Below are positions 53,686 through 62,340 of a stretch of 64,000 nucleotides of DNA, piece by piece (position 1 is the first letter of the stretch; the number at the start of each line of letters is the position of its first letter). This DNA is from Chloroflexota bacterium (GTDB lineage: Bacteria; Chloroflexota; UBA4733). The notes under the pieces are model-generated. The model made no database searches. It saw only the letters and a program-made list of their open reading frames with translations, and was not told where the DNA came from. Position numbers and translations under genes: made by a program. The stretch lies in contig JAMCTA010000136.1 of assembly GCA_023381895.1 (NCBI GenBank), positions 1 through 64,000 of the forward strand. Direction: 5' to 3'.

Positions 53686-54873
53686 ATGATCATTGGTACG
53701 CTACGGGAGAAGGCAGAGGGTGAGACGCGCGTTGCACTGATTCCGGATACGGTCGCCGCGCTGAGGAAGGCTGGACACACTGTTTTTGTGGAGAGTGGCG
53801 CGGGCTGTGCTGCCGGACACAGCGATGATGCTTATGCCAAGACCGGAGCGGAGGTCGTCGCCACCGCTCCGGAAATCTCCGGCCGGTGTGACATCATCGT
53901 GAAGGTTCAGCGGCCGGACAGTGCCGAGGCCGCTGCCATTCACACTGGTGCGACACTTGTGGGGTTGCTGCAGCCTCTGCAGGCACCTGAGCTCATGGCT
54001 CGCTTGGCCAGCGGCGGCGTGACCTGCATAAGCATGGACGCAATTCCCCGTATTGCTCGCGCCCAGTCCATGGATGCGCTCTCTTCAATGAGCACAGTCG
54101 CCGGCTACAAAGCCGTGCTCATGGCCGCCGATACGCTGCCACGCTTCTTCCCCCTATTGATGACCGCTGCTGGAGTCGTCGCACCGGCTCGTGTCTTCAT
54201 CATCGGGGCAGGGGTCGCCGGCTTGCAAGCGATTGGTACCGCACGGAGGCTGGGGGCAGTGGTACGTGCATTTGACACTCGCCCGGTGGTAAAGGAGCAG
54301 GTCGAGAGTGTCGGGGCGGCGTTCGTCGAGCTTGCACTCCCGCAGGAAGAGCGAGAGACCGCCGGAGGCTATGCCGCGGCCCTAGCTGCTGATGTCGAAA
54401 CAAGGGAGCGGGCGTTGCTCGCCGAGCAAGTACGCGTGTCGGATGTGGTGATTACGACGGCACTTGTCCCAGGGCACCGCGCTCCTGTGCTCATCCCTCG
54501 TGCAGCGGTGGAAGCGATGGCACCTGGATCTGTCATTGTCGATCTTGCTGCTGAGAGCGGCGGTAACTGCGAGGTCACCGTTCCTGGGCAGGTGGTCCGC
54601 CACGGTGCTGTCACCATTATCGGCCTCACAAACCTGCCTGCGACCATGCCGGCACATGCTAGTCAGCTCTACGCCCATAACGTGTTGAGCTTGTTGCAGC
54701 ACTTGCTTCACGATGGCTCGCTCTCGTTCGACTTTAACGACGAGATTACACGTGCCACGTGCATTGTCCACGAGGGCAAGATTCTCAATGAGGCTGTGCG
54801 GTCCCTAGTAGAAGAATGCGGCGCTGCAACGCTCGCCGGACAGCAGATTGAAGGAGACCGCAATGAGCAGTGA
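53686..54873 (+). CDS. pntAA: proton-translocating NAD(P) transhydrogenase subunit alpha part 1
   Basis: The NAD(H)-binding domain I of transhydrogenase, which couples NADH-to-NADPH hydride transfer to proton movement. The 395-residue protein shows EGETRVALIPDTVAAL at the start, dinucleotide fold FIIGAGVAGLQAIGTARRLGA, and VVITTALVPGHRAPVL. It differs from alanine dehydrogenase by the transhydrogenase-type neighbours. The ATG has AAGGGAC upstream. It overlaps the next gene by 11 bases and begins the pntAA-pntAB-pntB operon. Confidence 0.93.
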   Translation: MIIGTLREKAEGETRVALIPDTVAALRKAGHTVFVESGAGCAAGHSDDAYAKTGAEVVATAPEISGRCDIIVKVQRPDSAEAAAIHTGATLVGLLQPLQAPELMARLASGGVTCISMDAIPRIARAQSMDALSSMSTVAGYKAVLMAADTLPRFFPLLMTAAGVVAPARVFIIGAGVAGLQAIGTARRLGAVVRAFDTRPVVKEQVESVGAAFVELALPQEERETAGGYAAALAADVETRERALLAEQVRVSDVVITTALVPGHRAPVLIPRAAVEAMAPGSVIVDLAAESGGNCEVTVPGQVVRHGAVTIIGLTNLPATMPAHASQLYAHNVLSLLQHLLHDGSLSFDFNDEITRATCIVHEGKILNEAVRSLVEECGAATLAGQQIEGDRNEQ

Positions 54874-55171
54874 GCTCTTGCTGGGAGCATATGTATTCTT
54901 GCTCGCTGTGTTCATCGGGTTCGAGCTCATTTCGCGCGTGCCGTCGACGCTACATACACCACTCATGTCAGGAACGAACGCGATTCATGGCATCGTCCTC
55001 GTAGGAGCACTGCTCGTTTTGGGAGAAGCAAACGATCTACTTGGTCGTATCATCGGGTTGGCTGCAGTAGTCCTGGGGGCGATGAATGTTGTGGGCGGTT
55101 TTGTGGTGACGGACCGCATGCTTGACATGTTCAAGCGGTCACCTGCGAAGCCAGGGGAGCAGCCACGATGA
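54863..55171 (+). CDS. pntAB: NAD(P) transhydrogenase subunit alpha part 2
   Basis: The membrane part of the alpha subunit, here a separate 102-residue protein, with three hydrophobic helices (about 6-25, 43-60, 66-85) and the conserved VPSTLHTPLMSGTNAIHG loop. The ATG at 54863 is preceded by AAGGAGA five bases away. It starts within the end of pntAA and ends with ATGA overlapping pntB, so all three are coupled. Confidence 0.94.
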   Translation: MSSELLLGAYVFLLAVFIGFELISRVPSTLHTPLMSGTNAIHGIVLVGALLVLGEANDLLGRIIGLAAVVLGAMNVVGGFVVTDRMLDMFKRSPAKPGEQPR

Positions 55172-56568
55172 TTGCTGCCAGCGCGGTTCCCGTCGATCTT
55201 GCCTACCTGCTGGCAGTTGCAGCTTTCATTCTCGGAATCAAGCGCTTGGGGTCGCCGGCAACGGCGCGTTCGGGCAACCAGGTCGCTGCGGTAGGAATGG
55301 CGTTTGCTGTCATCGCCACCGCTGCCGGTGAGCATCTTCAGAATGGTCTCTTGCTTCTCGTTGGCGTCATTGTCGGCGGTGTCATCGGAGCTGCCGCTGC
55401 CCGCTTGGTCAAGATCACGGCAATGCCCCAGATGGTCGCGCTCTTCAACGGAATGGGCGGCGGTGCAGCAGCGCTCATTGCCATGGGCGACTACCGGCAT
55501 CTGGCTCAGACAGTGGCCGTGCCTCCAGTGGGATCCGTCGCAACGGCTACTTTGAGCTGCATCATCGGGAGTATCAGCTTCTCCGGCAGCCTCATTGCCT
55601 TTGCCAAGCTTCAGGAACTGCTTCCCGGACGCCCTCTGCTGTACCGTGGGCAGCGGCTGGGAAACTTGCTGCTACTTCTCGCCATTCTCGTGCTCGGCGC
55701 CATATTCGCCGTTCCGGACCGCTCTACTGCGCTGCTCCTGCTGCTGATCGTCCTCGGAACTCTGTTGTTCGGTGTGCTGCTTGTCTTACCTATTGGCGGA
55801 GCCGACATGCCGGTGGTGATCGCTCTGCTCAACGCCTGCACGGGTCTTGCAGCCGCAGTGACCGGGTTTCTCTTGGACAACACTGTGCTCATCGTGGCGG
55901 GAGCGCTTGTTGGCGCCTCTGGCACGATCCTCACACAGGCGATGAGCCGGGCTATGCACCGGTCCATTCCCAACATCGTCCTTGGTGGCTTTGGGGCAAT
56001 GACGCCAGGAGCCGGACCGTCAACAGCAGCCACGGGCACCGTGCGCAGCGCCTTGCCACCAGATGTCGCCGTGCTGCTTGCCTACGCCCGCGAGGTGATT
56101 ATCGTGCCCGGGTACGGGCTGGCGGTGGCGCACGCGCAGCACGAGGTCAAGGAGCTTGCAACTCTCCTGCAGCAGCGGGGTGTGACCGTGAAGTATGCCA
56201 TTCACCCTGTGGCTGGTCGAATGCCGGGGCATATGAATGTGCTGCTCGCTGAGGCCGACGTGCCTTATACCCAGCTGTATGAGATGGAGCAGATCAACCC
56301 AGAGTTCTCCCATTGTGACGTCGCTCTGGTCGTTGGGGCGAACGACATCACGAACCCTGCGGCGCGAACCAATCGCGCCAGCCCCCTCTACGGCATGCCG
56401 ATTCTGAATGTCGATCAGACAGCGAACGTCGTTGTCCTGAAACGTAGCATGGCTCCCGGTTTCGCCGGCATCGATAATGAGCTCTACGTCAATCCTAAGA
56501 CGCTCATGTTGTTCGGTGATGCGCGTGAATCGCTGCTCAAGCTCATCGCCGAAGTGAAGCAGGTGTAG
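55168..56568 (+). CDS. pntB: NAD(P) transhydrogenase subunit beta
   Basis: The 466-residue beta subunit combines a membrane domain of about eight helices with a C-terminal NADP(H)-binding domain. Markers are the ALFNGMGGGAAALIA membrane motif, GGADMPVVIALLN, and the domain III motifs VPGYGLAVAHAQHEVKEL and GHMNVLLAEADVPY, with DVALVVGANDITNPAAR near the end. The length fits. ATG at 55168 overlaps the pntAB stop by four bases. Confidence 0.95.
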   Translation: MIAASAVPVDLAYLLAVAAFILGIKRLGSPATARSGNQVAAVGMAFAVIATAAGEHLQNGLLLLVGVIVGGVIGAAAARLVKITAMPQMVALFNGMGGGAAALIAMGDYRHLAQTVAVPPVGSVATATLSCIIGSISFSGSLIAFAKLQELLPGRPLLYRGQRLGNLLLLLAILVLGAIFAVPDRSTALLLLLIVLGTLLFGVLLVLPIGGADMPVVIALLNACTGLAAAVTGFLLDNTVLIVAGALVGASGTILTQAMSRAMHRSIPNIVLGGFGAMTPGAGPSTAATGTVRSALPPDVAVLLAYAREVIIVPGYGLAVAHAQHEVKELATLLQQRGVTVKYAIHPVAGRMPGHMNVLLAEADVPYTQLYEMEQINPEFSHCDVALVVGANDITNPAARTNRASPLYGMPILNVDQTANVVVLKRSMAPGFAGIDNELYVNPKTLMLFGDARESLLKLIAEVKQV

Positions 56569-56840
56569 CGATTGACCTTCCCGGCGCTGACCAGCGGGTG
56601 CGGTCGACGTGAAGCAACGGCGCCGCTCATCATCAACATTGATGGCGCCGCAGAATAAAGCACACACGAGCATTTGTGAGCGAACGGACTTATTCGTGCC
56701 AGCCTGAAGGCGTCTGCATTCTACCGGAACACTCAATGTGCTTGAGGCTTCCTTCGTTCGAATCGCTTTTGCTCGAGGGCGAGGGGGCTGTCATACTGTG
56801 GGACAGTGATGGCGAGTGACGTGACAGAGGAGAGGTAATC
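56569..56840. other. intergenic region with possible pnt terminator
   Basis: A 272-base gap. A hairpin at 56618-56650 has a seven-base outer stem (CGGCGCC/GGCGCCG) and an inner CATCA/TGATG stem, but no T-run, so it is only a weak candidate terminator for the pnt operon. AGAGGAGAGG precedes the next gene. Confidence 0.35.
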
Positions 56841-57902
56841 GTGGCGAAGTTGCGCGTCGGAATCGCGGGTACCGGCGGTATTGCGAGGAGTGTGCACATT
56901 CCGGGCCTCAAAAAGCTGTCGGACCGTGTCGAGATCGTGTCGGCTTTCGATATCGCCGCGGACCGCGTGAAGAAGACGGCGCAGGAGTTCGGCATTCCGC
57001 ACAGCTTCACCGATTTCGATGCGATGCTGAGTGGGCCGGCCCTCGACGCCGTCGTTATCTGCACACCTCCAAGCTCTCACGCACCACTCGCCGTGAAGGC
57101 TTTCGCCCATGGACTGCACGTGCTCTGTGAGAAACCAGTGTCGGTGAATGCTACCGGCGCCCTTCAGATCGTGGAGGCCGCAAAGCGGGCGAAGCGTGTC
57201 CTCATGGTCGGCTTTCAGCACCGGTTCAGCCGGCCAGAGAAGACGCTGAAGCGTGCCATTGACGATGGTGCGTTGGGGGAGATCTACTACGCGCGAGCGC
57301 AGTCGCTACGCCGGCGCGGTATTCCCGGGTGGGGGGTGTTCGGCAGCAAGGAGCTCTCCGGCGGAGGACCAATGATGGACATCGGCGTCCACGTCCTTGA
57401 CCAGACGGTGTACCTGCTTGGCAACCCAACACCCGTTACCGTCTTCGGAATGACCTACCAGAAGATAGCGAATCGCCCAGGCTTCAACAGCTTTGGGCCC
57501 TGGGATCCCACAACATTCGAGACGGAGGATTTCGCAACCGCGCAAGTGCGCTTCGCCAACGGGCTGACGCTGCTCCTCGAAGCGTCGTGGGCGCTCAATA
57601 TTGGTCAATCGATGCACAACGTGCTGCTGTGCGGCACGCGTGGTGGGGCAGAATTGACACCACTGAAGATCTATACAGAGCAGCACGGCATGCTCTTCAA
57701 TATGGAACTCCCCGAGGGCGTTTTTCGGGGGCCCGACTCTTCACAGGATGAAAAGATCGCCCACTTCGTGGACTGCATCCAGCATGGCACTACACCGATT
57801 GTGACGCCTAGTGAGATTCTCAACGTCGCGCTCATCTTAGATGCCGTCTACGAGTCCGCGCAAACAGGGAAGTCAGTTGACATAAATATTCCGCAGTTCT
57901 AA
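56841..57902 (+). CDS. Gfo/Idh/MocA-family oxidoreductase
   Basis: A 353-residue NAD(P)-dependent dehydrogenase. Rossmann motif VGIAGTGGIARSVHIPGL opens the protein, EKP motif is CEKPVSVNATG, and the C-terminal domain carries GGGPMMDIGVHVLDQTVYLLG, which includes the usual catalytic Asp-His pair region. GTG at 56841 follows AGAGGAGAGG. It is one of two Gfo/Idh genes in this window. Substrate, probably a sugar or polyol, is not readable. Confidence 0.87.
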   Translation: MAKLRVGIAGTGGIARSVHIPGLKKLSDRVEIVSAFDIAADRVKKTAQEFGIPHSFTDFDAMLSGPALDAVVICTPPSSHAPLAVKAFAHGLHVLCEKPVSVNATGALQIVEAAKRAKRVLMVGFQHRFSRPEKTLKRAIDDGALGEIYYARAQSLRRRGIPGWGVFGSKELSGGGPMMDIGVHVLDQTVYLLGNPTPVTVFGMTYQKIANRPGFNSFGPWDPTTFETEDFATAQVRFANGLTLLLEASWALNIGQSMHNVLLCGTRGGAELTPLKIYTEQHGMLFNMELPEGVFRGPDSSQDEKIAHFVDCIQHGTTPIVTPSEILNVALILDAVYESAQTGKSVDINIPQF

Positions 57903-58010
57903 GAGCTAGGAGTAGCGCGCAATCGTCGTGGCGACGGTTGAGGTGGAAGAGCTGTCGCGCGGAGTTCGGTAAGCTCAGACACACTTACGGAGCAGGCGCG
58001 GAGAGTGACG

Positions 58011-59933
58011 ATGGTGATCAAGTTTTCTCTCGGAGCTGACGTGCTGGCGCGTAAGCCGGACTATATCGTCGGCGTGGTGGTGGCTCGCCAAGCAGACAAT
58101 CGCCGTCACGGCGATGTGGCAGCCCGGCTGCTCCATCAAGCTGCGGAAGCGGCGCGTTGGCATGTTGATGACGGCGGTCTCGCAGCAGCGTGGTTTGAAG
58201 CGCTACGAGAATTCGGTGTGGATCCGGCGGCGCATCCTCCAGCGGTGGAGCGCCTGCTCGAGCGGGTTCGGCGTGGTGAGGCATTGCCGAGTGTCAATCC
58301 GGCAGTCGACCTGGCAAATGCTGTATCGCTCCGGTACCACGTCTCGCTCGGGGTACACGATCTCGAGCAGACGCGTGGGAGCCTGAGTGTTCGCCTGGCC
58401 CGATCAGGAGACACGTTCCTAGCCCATGGCGCAGACACACCGGAAGGAGTTCCTGCTGGAGAGCCAGTCTATGTCGATGAGCGGGACGTGCGCACGCGCT
58501 GGTGGGTGTCTCGCCAAAGCCAGGGAGGCCGGGCTTTACCTCGGTCCCACCTCCTCTTTTTTCCCATCGACGGCTTTTCCGGGGATCGGGAGCGCATACA
58601 ACAAGCTGCGGCTGAGCTTGCTCAACTCCTACATGAACATCTCGGAGCTCGCACCGCTTTTCACCTTCTCGACCGCACGTGCCCTGAGTGTGTGCTCCTC
58701 CACTTTCCGTTGCTCAGTCGCGTCCCGTCCGGCGGGGACGCCATAGACGAGCTCCTTGGGCGCGGTGTCGTTGACATCATCAAACGTGAGGAGATCGAGC
58801 CGAGACTGCGCAATGGTGAGAAGCTGAAGGTGAAGCTGGGGATGGATCCTACCTCATCACGAGTTCACCTTGGACGGGCGACCCGTCTCTTCAAGCTACG
58901 AGAGTTTCAGCTCTTGGGGCACACGATTCAATTCGTAGTCGGCAGCTTTACAGGAATGCTGGGGGATCCATCAGATAAGAAGGCAACACGGCAGCAGCTG
59001 ACAGCGGCTCAAGTGCAGAAGAACATGGCGTCCTACTCTACCCAGGCTGGCCAAGTTATTGACATAAGTAAAGCAGAGTTGCACTACAATGCTGACTGGC
59101 TCGCTCCCCTCACCTTTGCGGAGGTCATCGAGCTAGCTGCTAACTTCACTGTGCAGCAGATGATCGAGCGGGAGAACTTTCATGGCCGCTACGTAGCGGG
59201 CCGTCCGATCTACCTCCACGAGCTTCTCTATCCCTTATTGCAGGGGCAGGACTCGGTGGTCTTACAGAGTGATGTGGAGCTCGGAGGCACGGATCAGCTA
59301 TTTAACATGCTTGCTGGCCGTGTGCTCCAGGAGCGGGCCGGGCAGCAACCGCAGACGGTGATCACCGGTCCCCTTATCCCTGGAACTAATGGCGACAAGA
59401 TGTCCAGCAGCGAGGGGAACGTCATCAATGTGCTGGACTCCCCGCGCGACCAGTACTTCAACCTGATGAGGATGCACGACGATCTCATCGTGACGTACTT
59501 CGAGACGTGTACAACGGTTCCGTTCACGGAGGTGCGAGAGCTCGCGGAGGATCTCGAAAGTGGACGCTTGAACCCCCGCAATGCCAAGGCCCGGCTCGCT
59601 CGTACGATTGTCACGCAGTTCCATTCCAAAGAGGATGCGCTTGTCGCGGAGAGAGAGTTCGAGCGCGAGGTGCGGCAGCACGAGCGGCCGGCAGAGATTG
59701 CGAACGTAACGCTTGCCGGTGGGGCTCGCAAGCTAGCAGACCTGGTATACGATCTCGGCCTGGTGAACACTAAAGCTGCGGCACGCCGGCTTGTGGAACA
59801 GGGAGGGGTAGCGATTGACGGTGTACGCATCACCACTCCTCAAGAAGCGGTAGAGCCGCGGGACGGCATGGTTGTGCGGGCTGGGAAGGCTGGCTGGGCA
59901 CGTGTTCGAGTTGCAGCTGCTGCGTCTCGGTGA
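58011..59933 (+). CDS. tyrS: tyrosyl-tRNA synthetase fused to an N-terminal B3/B4 domain
   Basis: Charges tRNA-Tyr. The protein has 640 residues against about 400-430 for ordinary TyrRS. Residues 3-221 form a B3/B4 domain: ALREFGVDPAAHPPAVERLL, ELPSVNPAVDLANAVSL-type motif (ALPSVNPAVDLANAVSL), and YHVSLGVHDL, matching stand-alone PheRS-beta-like B3/4 proteins. From about 240 the class I synthetase follows, with HLGR (286-289) for HIGH, KMSSS (463-467), and a C-terminal S4 domain (about 575-636). The B3/B4 fold is the tRNA-editing site of PheRS beta, so a proofreading role is likely. The ATG at 58011 is favoured over a GTG at 58005, since GGAGAG precedes it properly. Confidence 0.93.
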   Translation: MVIKFSLGADVLARKPDYIVGVVVARQADNRRHGDVAARLLHQAAEAARWHVDDGGLAAAWFEALREFGVDPAAHPPAVERLLERVRRGEALPSVNPAVDLANAVSLRYHVSLGVHDLEQTRGSLSVRLARSGDTFLAHGADTPEGVPAGEPVYVDERDVRTRWWVSRQSQGGRALPRSHLLFFPIDGFSGDRERIQQAAAELAQLLHEHLGARTAFHLLDRTCPECVLLHFPLLSRVPSGGDAIDELLGRGVVDIIKREEIEPRLRNGEKLKVKLGMDPTSSRVHLGRATRLFKLREFQLLGHTIQFVVGSFTGMLGDPSDKKATRQQLTAAQVQKNMASYSTQAGQVIDISKAELHYNADWLAPLTFAEVIELAANFTVQQMIERENFHGRYVAGRPIYLHELLYPLLQGQDSVVLQSDVELGGTDQLFNMLAGRVLQERAGQQPQTVITGPLIPGTNGDKMSSSEGNVINVLDSPRDQYFNLMRMHDDLIVTYFETCTTVPFTEVRELAEDLESGRLNPRNAKARLARTIVTQFHSKEDALVAEREFEREVRQHERPAEIANVTLAGGARKLADLVYDLGLVNTKAAARRLVEQGGVAIDGVRITTPQEAVEPRDGMVVRAGKAGWARVRVAAAASR

Positions 59934-60062
59934 TGCAGATGGAGGCATGACACACCATAAGACGCGAGCCGCCACTTGGCGGCAAAGGAAGCGACGATAT
60001 CGTGGGTACTTTAAGATGAATTAACGAATCCATAATGATTTCCTCCCCGTCTCGAATAGCGA

Positions 60063-60940
60063 TTAGCCCCCATGTATCTGCCAGTGCAACGTGGGTCCAC
60101 GTTGCACTGGATATTCAAGGATGTAGTCTTGGGGAGCCGCGCCGACTTCTTCGATCGCCTGAAAAATGGCCCTTTGGAGGAGCGGAGCATCAGGACTCGC
60201 TGCAACCCAGTTGAAGAGGCTCGATACCATCTTCAGACGGGCAGGCGTGCTTGCGCAAATGTGCACAATGTTGCGCAAGGTCTGACTGGGCACGTCGGTC
60301 ATAGCCAGGAAGATGAGGGACACCGAGAACCGGGTCACGATGTGGGGGACGTCCGCTTTGCTCCCTACTACGGCAATCCTATGGATCTTCTTGCCGAACT
60401 TCTTCGGATCGTCGCCAATGAACCCGACAATGACATACTTACTGCCCTCCTCTTGGTTGAGTAGACGCCATGCCAGCACCCGTCCGCTCTCCCCAGTGCC
60501 GCGGCGCGCCGGCGACCGATCGTTCGCCGCAACCCCCTAGCCAGCCGGGTGCGGTAGCGGGTGAGGACGAAGAGGCAGAAAGAGAAGAATGTGCTCAAAA
60601 AGATGACGCTTATGGGTAAGGGCTGCACGCCGCCTAGTCCGAGCAAGAGGTCGAATACGCTGCCGAGGCCCCCCCACGTCATCGAAGAGAACAGGATGAT
60701 GGTGATATCGTCAACGCTTGCATAGCGCCACACTCGCCGGTCGAGGCCATACAAGGCGTTGACGAGAAGAAATAGAAGGATGAATAGCGGAATGGCAGGA
60801 GCGAAGAGCGCGCCCCATTGAGCAGTGGGCAGCGCCAGCATGCGGAAAAGTAGCGCGAGATAGAGGGAAGCGGCGACCGTTATCCCGTCGATGACGATCC
60901 AGGGCACAAAGCTCTGGATGCGACGAAGTGCAGCATTCAC
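60063..60940 (-). pseudogene. frameshifted, truncated polysaccharide biosynthesis protein (sugar epimerase/glycosylphosphotransferase N-terminal part)
   Basis: Two overlapping minus-strand frames read as one broken gene. The first (from ATG 60940) gives four hydrophobic helices, ending at LARGLRRTIGRRRAAALG. The second continues the same domain from about 60490 (GRVLAWRLLNQEE, then VGFIGDDPKKFGKKIHRIAVVGSKADV), a CoA_binding_3-type nucleotide fold. A shift of reading frame lies near 60488-60500, at the glycine-rich loop. The protein stops at 60063, just where the catalytic epimerase or sugar transferase domain should begin. A hairpin lies at its end. It is related in architecture to the intact gene at 4340. 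Confidence 0.72.
60081..60110. repeat. perfect inverted repeat with 14-base arms
   Basis: Arms CCAGTGCAACGTGG (60081-60094) and its complement (60097-60110) separated by two bases. It falls at the 3' end of the truncated polysaccharide gene. No T-run follows on either strand, so it is not a standard terminator. Confidence 0.85.
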
Positions 60941-61254
60941 TGGACTGCTCCTCGGCCTACAATCTCTGTCGAACGACCCCTTGCCAGGTTAGTATCGTAC
61001 CCTGAAGCCTCCCGAACACCGTCCTGTCTCGAGATCCCTTGAGCACAGCGCTCAGACTTGAGCCCCCACGATATAGAAATAGAAGAGGAGCCTGGACGAC
61101 GATAGCAGATTCCTTTGCTTGCTCGCCGAATCTAACCGCGGGTTCCACAAGAAGATCACTCTTTGTCCATTATGCTTTGGTACGCTGCAGCAACGCGGAA
61201 GGCGTTCAGAGATGTAACTGAGTGAGAGTACGCCACGTAGCAGAGGGGGTACGG
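60941..61254. other. 314-base intergenic region upstream of galE
   Basis: A gap between the minus-strand broken gene and galE. Apart from the GAGGGGG ribosome-binding site before the galE ATG nothing is recognisable. It should hold the galE promoter, but no good pair was seen. Confidence 0.4.
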
Positions 61255-62250
61255 ATGCGCGTCTTGGTCACTGGTGGTGCGGGATACATCGGCAGCCATA
61301 CTACGAGGCGTCTAGCAGCTGCAGGCTTTGAGACCGCGGTCTTCGACAACCTGGGCACTGGTCATCGGTGGGCAGTGCGTTGGGGTCCGCTATTCGAAGG
61401 CGATCTCAACGACGAGCAAGCGCTTGCCGCAGCATTCGCAACCTTCCGTCCTGATGCGGTGGTCCATTTCGCCGCGAGCGCCTATGTTGGTGAGTCTGTT
61501 CAGTATCCTAGAAAGTACTTTCATAACAACGTCGTGGCTAGCCTGAGTCTGCTGGATGCGATGCTGGACTTCAATGTGAAGACCATTGTCTTCTCCTCGA
61601 GCTGCACCACCTACGGCATGCCCCAACGACTGCCGCTCACTGAGGATCATCCCCAGGCCGCCGTGAGTCCGTATGGTGAATCGAAGCTGTTCGTCGAACA
61701 CGCTCTCCGGTGGTATGCGCAGGCCTATGGTCTGCGCTTCGCCGCTCTCCGCTACTTCAATGCAGCGGGGGCGGACCCAGATGGTGAACTTGGTGAGGTT
61801 CACCATCCTGAGACACACCTCATACCATTGGCGATCCAAGCGGCAGCCGGTCAACGCCCTCTGTTGGAAGTCTACGGTGATGATTATCCAACCCCTGACG
61901 GGACAGCGATTCGTGACTACATACACGTCGCCGATTTGGCTGAGGCACACGCTCTGGCGTTGCAGCACCTGACACGCGGTGGTGAGAGCCTCGCGGTCAA
62001 TCTCGGAACCGGTCGCGGCTACTCTGTTCGCGAAGTTCTGACTACTGTGGAGCGGATTGGTGGCTTGCGTGTCCCAACTCATGTCGGCCCGCGCCGTTCG
62101 GGTGATCCTCCTGCCCTCGTCGCCGATCCCACGCAAGCGTTAAGAGTTCTGGATTGGCGTCCGCAGTATTCCAGTCTCGAAACCATCGTTCAGACAGCGT
62201 GGCGCTGGCACGCTGAACTCGCTGACAAGGTGGAGACCGCTACGCGGTAA
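61255..62250 (+). CDS. galE: UDP-glucose 4-epimerase
   Basis: Interconverts UDP-glucose and UDP-galactose, supplying sugars for polysaccharide. The 331-residue protein opens with MRVLVTGGAGYIGSHTTRRL (NAD-binding TGxxGxxG), then FDNLGTGH. It has the catalytic SSSCTTYG serine region and YGESK tyrosine-lysine pair. Near the middle is LRYFNAAGADPDGELGE and then GTAIRDYIHVADLAEAH, both GalE-type. The ATG at 61255 has GAGGGGG five bases upstream; the longer start at 61222 is unlikely. Confidence 0.95.
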   Translation: MRVLVTGGAGYIGSHTTRRLAAAGFETAVFDNLGTGHRWAVRWGPLFEGDLNDEQALAAAFATFRPDAVVHFAASAYVGESVQYPRKYFHNNVVASLSLLDAMLDFNVKTIVFSSSCTTYGMPQRLPLTEDHPQAAVSPYGESKLFVEHALRWYAQAYGLRFAALRYFNAAGADPDGELGEVHHPETHLIPLAIQAAAGQRPLLEVYGDDYPTPDGTAIRDYIHVADLAEAHALALQHLTRGGESLAVNLGTGRGYSVREVLTTVERIGGLRVPTHVGPRRSGDPPALVADPTQALRVLDWRPQYSSLETIVQTAWRWHAELADKVETATR

Positions 62251-62340
62251 CGGTGTGGCTACTGGCTCGATACTGGCGCATGGCAGTCACTGCTGGCAGC
62301 ATCACGGTACGCCGGTTGCCAGAATAGCACAGCTTGGCAG

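Noticed and set aside
61390..62136. 248-residue minus-strand frame opposite galE
   Set aside because: Antisense shadow of a complete galE.
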